From Lagopus muta (taxonomy: Eukaryota > Chordata > Aves > Galliformes > Phasianidae): a stretch of 64,000 bases of DNA. Location of the stretch: NCBI RefSeq assembly GCF_023343835.1, contig NC_064437.1:25705001-25769000 (forward strand), given 5' to 3'. How positions within the stretch are numbered: the stretch's first letter is position 1; each line of letters opens with the position of its first letter. A model generated the notes under the pieces. That model did no database searches. It was not told where the DNA came from and saw only the letters and a program-made list of their open reading frames with translations. Both the position numbers and the translations under genes were made by a program. This document shows positions 24,226-64,000 of this stretch, one piece after another.

Positions 24226-24402
24226 GAGAAATGGTTTCAAATTAAAAGAGGGGAGATTTAGATCCCGTCCCTAGAGACCCCCAAGATCAGGCTGGACAGG
24301 CTCTGAGCACCTGATGAAGCTGTGGGTGTCCCTGTTTAGTGCAGGGGAGGTGGAGCAGATGGCCTTTAAATGTCCCTTCCAACTCAAATGATTCTATGAA
24401 GA
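24226..24402 (+). repeat. CR1 LINE 3' fragment
   Basis: Sense CR1: AGATTTAGATCCCGTCCC, CAGGCTGGACAGGCTCTGAG, ending CCAACTCAAATGATTCTATG. Confidence 0.8.
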
Positions 24403-24608
24403 TCCCAGGGAGAACCTAGGAAGGAGATAATGGATGTGGAACATTTTGGGGGTGTCCATCATGACCATGAATAGCTTCTCTTAGGTTAGTTAAAAAACAG
24501 CCTGAAGGCATAGGAAAAGTTAACTGCTCTAGCTGTTGGTGTGGTGCTGGGCTTCCCTTTGTGCCATGTTAGTGGCTGAGATGGAGGATGAGTGGGTGTG
24601 CAGATGGA

Positions 24609-24860
24609 TAGAATCATAGAATCATAAAGGTTGGAAAAGACCTCTAGATCCTCCAGTCCAACCATCCACCTGCCACTAGTATTGCCCACTAAGTCATGTC
24701 TCTCAGTGCCACATATATACATTTCATGAACACCTCCAGGGATGGTGACTCCACCAACTCCCTGGGCAGCCTGTGCCAGGTGGTTGAATGGGCTTGTCTA
24801 CCCTGGACTCGCCACATCAGTGTTTGGAAGACAACCAGCATTCATCTTGAGCTGAGACCT
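24609..24860 (-). repeat. CR1 LINE 3' fragment
   Basis: Antisense CR1 with the well-preserved end ATAGAATCATAGAATCATAA, then CCTCCAGGGATGGTGACTCC and CCTGGGCAGCCTGTGCCAGG. One of the better-preserved copies. Confidence 0.88.
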
Positions 24861-25769
24861 TACTGGTCTTGTAGCATCTCCACTGAGCATCTTAAAACAC
24901 GGGAGGTTTGCTGGAAGCAGCAGCCTGGGGTCAGAGCCTGCATTTGCTGTGCTCCGTAGGGCAGCTAGTGATAAGGAGCTGCAAGGTGCAGGGGCTGAGC
25001 CAGAGCAGGGAGATGTTTCTTGCCTCATGCAGCAAGGGCTGGTTGCCTAAAAACCTGCTTTGAACAGAGCAGAGTTCAAAGTCAGCACAGGAACGTCAGA
25101 ACTGACTCGTTCTTCATTAGCCGATGTAAATGCTGGGTATAAAAATATGGAACTGGGCCACGGAGGGGAGGGCAACAGGGATGCAGGGAGGGCTCCCGGG
25201 CTTATCTCTGGAGCCCAGCAAAGGCTCCAGACTTCAAACAGACGGAGCTGGGCTTACCCTGCCTGTGTGCCAGCTCCGTGCCTTATCCCCAGGCCAGTTA
25301 AGACCTGGGAGAAGCCAGCAGCTGCAGGCAGGCTCTGGAATGGGATAGGGGTCAATGGGAACAAGGGTTTGGGGACCCTATATTCACAGTTCTTCTAGGA
25401 TATGCCCGTTATTCTCCGTAGCAGGAGCCACCCAATGCTCATCCTGCCAAGCACGCACCAACCCCACACTCTCCTAAACCAGGGCTTTGGCAGATGAATC
25501 ATCCCACTTAAATACGCATTATTATTATTTTCCCCCTTTTCTTCTATTTTTAAACCCTTAAGGGTGTGCTTTGATGACGTGCTCTCAGCCGGCTCCCTGG
25601 CAATTTGGAACCAAAATTGAAGTTCTTGTCAGCTGCAATAATCCTGATGAAGGTGCCAGCAGAGCACAGGTGGGCTAGGGGCTGCCATGGGCTGCAGCAC
25701 AGCCAGCAGGGCCGGGGGGGGGGGTGACCAACCCTTGTATACAGTGCTGATGTTCAGTTTGGGGACTTC

Positions 25770-26080
25770 TGCTACAAGGACACTGAGCTGCTGGAATGCA
25801 TTCAGAGAAGAGCAGTGAGGTTAGTGAAGGGCTGGAAGACAGGATATATGAGTGATAGAACGTGAGGAAATGGCCTCAAGCAGTGCCATGAAAGGTTCAG
25901 TTGGACATTAGGAAGAATATCTTCACAGAGAGGGTCAACCAAGCACTGGAATGGGCTGCGCAGGGCAGTGGGAGAGTCCTCTTCCCTGCAAACATGGCAC
26001 TTAGGGACACAGGTTAGTGGTGGGACCTTCTGCATTAGGTTGATGATTGGCCTTGGTGATGCTGAAGGAACCAAGCTGAT
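25770..26080 (+). repeat. CR1 LINE fragment
   Basis: Sense CR1 of about 300 bp: GAGCTGCTGGAATGCATTC, GTTGGACATTAGGAAGAATA, GCACTGGAATGGGCTGCGCA. It represents sequence slightly upstream of the usual 3' ends. Confidence 0.75.
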
Positions 26081-28662
26081 ACCAGGGACCAGCTATCCCA
26101 CACCATCATTAGCCACCCTGCTCTATTTGCTCGTATTGGAGGTGGGTAGGATAAAATAAGTATGTAAGTGCAAATCTGTACTTGCAGAAGCAGCGGACAG
26201 CACAGCTCTTTGGTAGCTCATAACCCCATTGACCTCACTACTAGAGCTGGAAATAACTTTCTAATCACTTATCCTTGATCCAAAAGAATGGAGATTTGAT
26301 GAGAAGCATCTGACTACTCATTTTTTTCTTCTTCTTGATTTAGGGTTTGTATCGCAAAAGCTGGAAAAATTCCAGCTTGCTAATTATTTTTTTCCCCTTG
26401 TCTATAAAAACCTTAACACGAAGGAAGAGGCATTTCAGCACAAATGTCCCTGGCAGACATGCCCAGGAGCACAGCCTATTTCCTGCCCAGCTCTACCTGG
26501 TCCTGGTGCAGCCCTCTCTGTCCCTGCTTCCTGCAGGCGACAACCCGTGCATTGCTGGGATTGCCACGAGCTGCGTCTCAAAAAACAGCTTCCTGCAAAA
26601 CCCCGTATGTTCTGAGGCTTCCTCCTGCCCTAAGCACTGAGATGGCAATAGGATCACTTCTGCTTTTGGTGCCTTCACCCAGAAAGCGAGGGGCAGGAGG
26701 ACATGCTGGGCTCCTCGTCAGCAGCTGGACAAGCCGTAGGTCCCGGCAGCAGCATCACCCTGCCAAGCTGTGCCATGTCCTGCCTGCTTGGATGCCGCCA
26801 GCAAGGCAGCTCTGGAGCAACACGCTCCTCCACTAATCAAGCAGGGTTCGATAATTAAGACATTAGCTAATTGTCAGGGACATTAACATTGATTTTTGCC
26901 CTTTCACGCTGCAGAAACTGATCCGGCCGCCTGTATGCCGTGAAGCATTCACAAGGGGGTTGGCTGGGGATGTGTCTGAGCCCCCAGGTAGCTGATGCTG
27001 GCAGACGGGTGACATCCTGCTCCAGCATCCCTGGGGACAGGGCCAGCTGAGGTGCATCCATGCAGGAGCAATAGGAGAGGGCTTGCCTCGAGCTCCTGCC
27101 GATGCCTTTTAGCAGGGATGAAACTCTAACAGAGTCACCTTCTTATTAAATGTGGGAAAGATTTATCAAATTAAGGCCACTTAGAGAGGCTGGGCAGAGG
27201 CTAAGTGCCTGGAGCAGATGGGCTCAGCTGTGCATGCCGATGCTATTTGCAGTGCTGTGGGGTCAGCTCCACTCCCTGCCCACCCAGGACTGTGCAGGAC
27301 CTGAATCCCGAGCACAGGGACAGCCACTTCTGAGCCTGCTGTCCCTGTCTGAGCAGCAATGTTGGTGATCCCCATCACGGCCCCGAGCTTGCTAAACGAC
27401 TTCAATAAGTCACTGCCTCTCCCCCCCGCCCATGAGACTGGTTTAAAAACCTGCAAGACATTATGATTTGGGTTCCTTTTATTAGCTTTTCTTAGAGCAA
27501 GGAACTTTAAGATGAGAGTAAAGGAAAATGTCAGAAAATCCCAGGACTCGGGGAGCTCAGGATTTGCATAAGACATCAGATGAGATGAAGCCCGGGCTGC
27601 GGTCGAGGGAGATGGCAGCTGCGCGTTCTGTGTCACACCAGTGCCATGTGTTGTGCCCTCTGGCTTTGCTCACCAGAGACTTCCAAACCCACAAGCAGAG
27701 ACCCTCTTGAAAGAGCAACGTGCCAAATCCAGTTCCCTCAGCACGGCGGCTGCTTCCCCTGCCTGGGGCCGAGCTCGCAGCCCCGAGCATCCCCGAAGTC
27801 AGCTCCCGGGAGGATTGGGAGGGGGAGGGGGGGAAGCTCACGCACACAGCGGCATCCCCTCCTACTGTCGGAGCGAGCGCAGTGTGAAGTGGCTTCACCC
27901 CAATAGGCAGCATCAGGAGCAGAGGAAAAACATGCGGCGGTGTGTGTGGGGCCAGCCTCCCGCTCCCCGGGGCTCAGCAGCCCCCCGATCCCAGCCGGGG
28001 CTCAGCGCAGGGGGCTGCCCTGTGCAGACCCCACGGCTGCGGACGGAGGGGGCACACTGACACCTGCCGGCAGGTCCCGCAGCTCCGGCACCACAGAGGG
28101 ACAGCCCGGCACCCCCAGCCCGTGCCCCACAGCTGCGTTTCGGGGCCGAGCACGGGACTCCTGGGAAGGAGAGGGACGGGAGGCACAGCGCCGCGCCGAG
28201 AGCTGCTGCTCTCGAGTCCGGCCGGAGTTTGGGCTCCTTTGGAAATGATGAAAGCCAGCGGTGAGCGAAGGGAAGCGGGCTGCTGGTATCGGCTTACCCG
28301 CTCCTCGCCCCGCTCTGCGGCACCGTTCTGGGAGCCTTCCCGTCCCGCTGAGAGCCAGCTGTTGCTCCAGGTTCTCCCAGCAGGGCAGCACAGTTCGGCA
28401 CCTTAGCTGACCGTCTCCCCGGAGCAGCGCAGCAGTGAGTCCGCAGCTCCCGCTCTTCCCAGCCGAGGGCAACTCCGCAACCCAACCGTGGGACACTGCC
28501 TCCCGCCTCCCCTCGTCCTTTCCGGGACATCTCACCCAAGGTCACCGAGCCACCCGGCGGGGCAGGGTCACCTCCCACCCATCCGCACCGTCCGACGCAG
28601 CATTCCACCCCACGGGGAGCATCCCCACTGGCGGAGGAGCTCGGCGATCCCGTCGGGCTTAC

Positions 28663-28820
28663 CCCAGGCTCCGGGCGGCAGCGGCAGCAGCGGATCCCGC
28701 GGTCCGGTGGCGGCTCAGGCTTCCCGGTGCCGGCCCCGCCGCCCCATGGCGCGGCCCCGCAGGCGGGCAACCCGCACCGGGTCCCGCCGCGCTCCGCGGC
28801 CGCCGCCACCTCCACGCTCA
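28663..28820 (-). other. BRINP2: Candidate non-coding first exon of BRINP2
   Basis: Minus-strand GC-rich segment bounded 3' by a strong donor (CCTGGG|GTAAGC, exon end 28663) and 5' by the expected start about 30 nt past a TATA-like box. It contains an ATG in good context (GCGCCATGG, 28745-28747) that opens a 10-codon ORF and stops within the exon. Splicing to the acceptor at 24147 or 24048 would remove about 4.5 kb. The assignment rests on signals only. Confidence 0.4.
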
Positions 28821-28839
28821 CCCCGCCACCGCCGCCGCC

Positions 28840-28915
28840 GCCCCATAATATATGCGGCGGCGGCGGCCAATGAGAGGAGCCGTCTGCCTCTCCGCGTTCT
28901 CCCATTGGTGGGCGC
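28840..28915 (-). promoter_or_regulatory. Candidate BRINP2 core promoter
   Basis: Read on the minus strand, a CCAAT box (CACCAATGGG, about 28902-28911) is followed by an inverted CCAAT box (CTCATTGGCC, about 28865-28874) and then a TATA-like element (CATATATTATGG, about 28844-28855). That order and spacing suit minus-strand initiation near 28820. On the plus strand the TATA-like element would lie on the wrong side of the CCAAT boxes. Confidence 0.5.
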
Positions 28916-29504
28916 CGTGGAGCCGCGGGGGGAGCGGGCGCGCGTGGGGAGGCTGTGCGGGCACGCGTGGGGCAGCGCTCGGCCTCGGCCTTAACCCTGC
29001 GCAGAGCCCCGTGCCCAGCGCCGGGCTCAACACCCCCGCTTGTAATCGTGTACCACCATCATCTTTCATCCCAAGCCCCAGAAGTGGAGTTTTTCCCCCC
29101 AAAAAAGTGGTTTTGCCAAGGAAAGATTGAGATCCCCCTCCTAGAACCGTAGCGCTCCGGCCTGGGTTTGTCTGCGTTTTGGTTAGGGATGAATTTGGGT
29201 GAAAGGATGACCAGGTTCAGCGTGAGGGTGTGTAGCTCAGTTCTCTGCTCCCACACTCTGCCCTGTGCTCTGCCTGTTGCGTGGGGTTGGACACCCACGA
29301 GGCACACTGACCTTGGGGAGGCCCTCAACCGCCAGCCGAGCCCTGCAGGATGCCCTGCACCACTGTATGCAGCCCTGGCTCTGGGCAAAGCCCTTATTGG
29401 GCTCTATGTGCCGTGGGATGGAGGCAGCAATGGGCACATTGGGGGCCTCCAAGGGGATCACTGCCCACGAGGGGAGAGCGGTGCTCTGTCCTACATCACT
29501 AAGT

Positions 29505-29950
29505 TCATTCTTCCCTATATTTTCCTTATATTTTTCCTTATGTTTTGTCTTATGCTTCTCCTTACATTTTTCCTTTAGTGGTTGTCCCTATAGTGTTCCT
29601 TACACGTTTTCTTATCCCCTCCCTTATAGTATTTCTTATACCTTTCCTTACGCTTTTCCTTATCCCTTTTCTTATCATTTTCTTAATGTTTTCCCTATGT
29701 TTTTTTATCTTATTTCCCCCATTTTTTTCCTTACAGTTCCCTTACTGTTCCTTTATATTGCCTTGCAGTCTTACATTTCCCTGCACTTCCCTTACATATA
29801 TCCTACAGTTAGACTAGATGATCTCAGTGGTCTTTCCCAACCTCAGCGATTCCGTGACTCCGTATCTTCCTCTCCTTTCCCTTCCATTTCCTTTACACCC
29901 TCTTTGCATTTCTCTTACATTCCCCTCATCCTTCCTTTCCCCTATCATTT
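29505..29950. repeat. Pyrimidine-rich degenerate tandem repeat (TTCCTTATATTTT type)
   Basis: About 440 bp of almost pure pyrimidine plus A on the plus strand, built from variants of a 10-15 bp unit such as TTCCTTATATTTT or TTTTCCTTAC. A short CR1 3' end (about 29805-29862) interrupts it. The open frame across it is an artefact of composition. It ends about 270 bp before the ASTN1 start codon. Confidence 0.7.
29805..29862 (+). repeat. Short CR1 3' end
   Basis: Sense CR1 terminus TTAGACTAGATGATCTCAGT then GGTCTTTCCCAACCTCAGCG, inserted in the pyrimidine repeat upstream of ASTN1. Confidence 0.75.
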
Positions 29951-30216
29951 GTCACTACTTCTGCTCAGCTCTACGCATGGGGACGCGGTGCCGTCCTTCA
30001 ATCACACCCCCTCCCTCAGCACGGAGCCGGATGGGCTTTAAGACCCTCTTCCGACCCGAACCATCCCAGGATCCCGCGATTCCCTATGATGTCGAGAAGG
30101 GGCTGAGCGGTGCTCTCCCTCCGAGCCGCGCCGTAACGCACCGCACCGCGCCGCACGGGGAGGTGCCGGTCCCCGCGTCCCCGCCCCTCGCCGCCGCCCG
30201 GCGCCGGAGCTGCAAG

Positions 30217-64000
<33,784 letters not shown>

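Larger units (their letters stand above)
24148..28662 (-). other. Putative BRINP2 intron 1 / upstream region
   Basis: No coding sequence recognised. It has three CR1 fragments (24226-24402, 24609-24860, 25770-26080) and AT-rich low-repeat blocks at about 25490-25650, 26825-26950 and 27380-27560, then rises into the CpG island. If the first exon at 28663-28820 is real, this whole stretch is transcribed. Confidence 0.4.
27720..29010. promoter_or_regulatory. CpG island between BRINP2 and ASTN1
   Basis: Very GC- and CpG-rich by eye, densest from about 28550 to 29000 with GCC/GGC repeats, in contrast to the AT-rich flanks. It encloses the candidate BRINP2 promoter and first exon. Long overlapping ORFs on both strands here follow from high GC content (few stop codons) and do not look like genes. 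Confidence 0.75.

Noticed and set aside
27557-29152. Many 90-200 codon ORFs in the CpG island
   Set aside because: High GC content removes stop codons in several overlapping frames. The translations are low-complexity Arg/Pro/Ala/Gly with no recognisable domain.
29265-30041. 258-codon plus-strand ORF upstream of ASTN1
   Set aside because: It is mostly the Phe/Pro/Leu/Ser translation of the pyrimidine repeat plus a CR1 end.

Overview
This is vertebrate nuclear DNA, almost certainly avian, and it best fits chicken or a close galliform on the chromosome 8 equivalent. Three things point there: many decayed CR1 LINE 3' ends (the abundant avian repeat) on both strands, short introns, and two spliced neuronal genes, BRINP2 and ASTN1, lying head to head as in other vertebrates. 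The species call is inference; the two genes are recognised from their translated exons.

Layout. Positions 1-18.7 kb lie beyond the 3' end of BRINP2. I find no gene there, only CR1 fragments, a solo-LTR-like repeat (9684-10024), a 20-bp minisatellite (about 8218-8605) and several AT-rich blocks that look like conserved non-coding DNA. BRINP2 is on the minus strand, with seven coding exons between 23981 and 18791 (781 codons, complete). A CpG island at about 27.7-29.0 kb holds a candidate BRINP2 promoter (two CCAAT boxes, then a TATA-like box, ordered for minus-strand transcription) and a candidate non-coding first exon. A pyrimidine-rich degenerate repeat (29.5-29.95 kb) separates it from a second CpG island (30.08-30.72 kb) that contains ASTN1 exon 1. 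ASTN1 is on the plus strand, with 21 coding exons from 30217 to 63337 (1154 complete codons). The gene leaves the window in the intron after exon 21, so roughly the last 140-150 residues are missing. Its first intron (14.8 kb) holds a second LTR-like copy, three RFX/X-box palindromes within 3.8 kb, and AT-rich homeodomain-type blocks.

Function. Both genes encode MACPF-domain proteins of developing neurons. BRINP2 belongs to a secretory-pathway family linked to cell-cycle restraint in neurons. ASTN1 is a two-pass membrane glycoprotein of neuron-glia adhesion during migration. Their divergent layout and paired CpG islands suggest shared regulatory input. The paralogous ASTN2/BRINP1 locus suggests the pair was duplicated together. 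All 28 coding exons join with GT/AG sites and compatible phase, and I saw no frameshift or internal stop.

I found no CRISPR array, rRNA, tRNA or intact transposon. I see no wholly new biological system. The points most worth testing are the X-box cluster, the divergent promoter with upstream ORFs, the LTR pair, and the minisatellite abutting the exon 7 acceptor of ASTN1.
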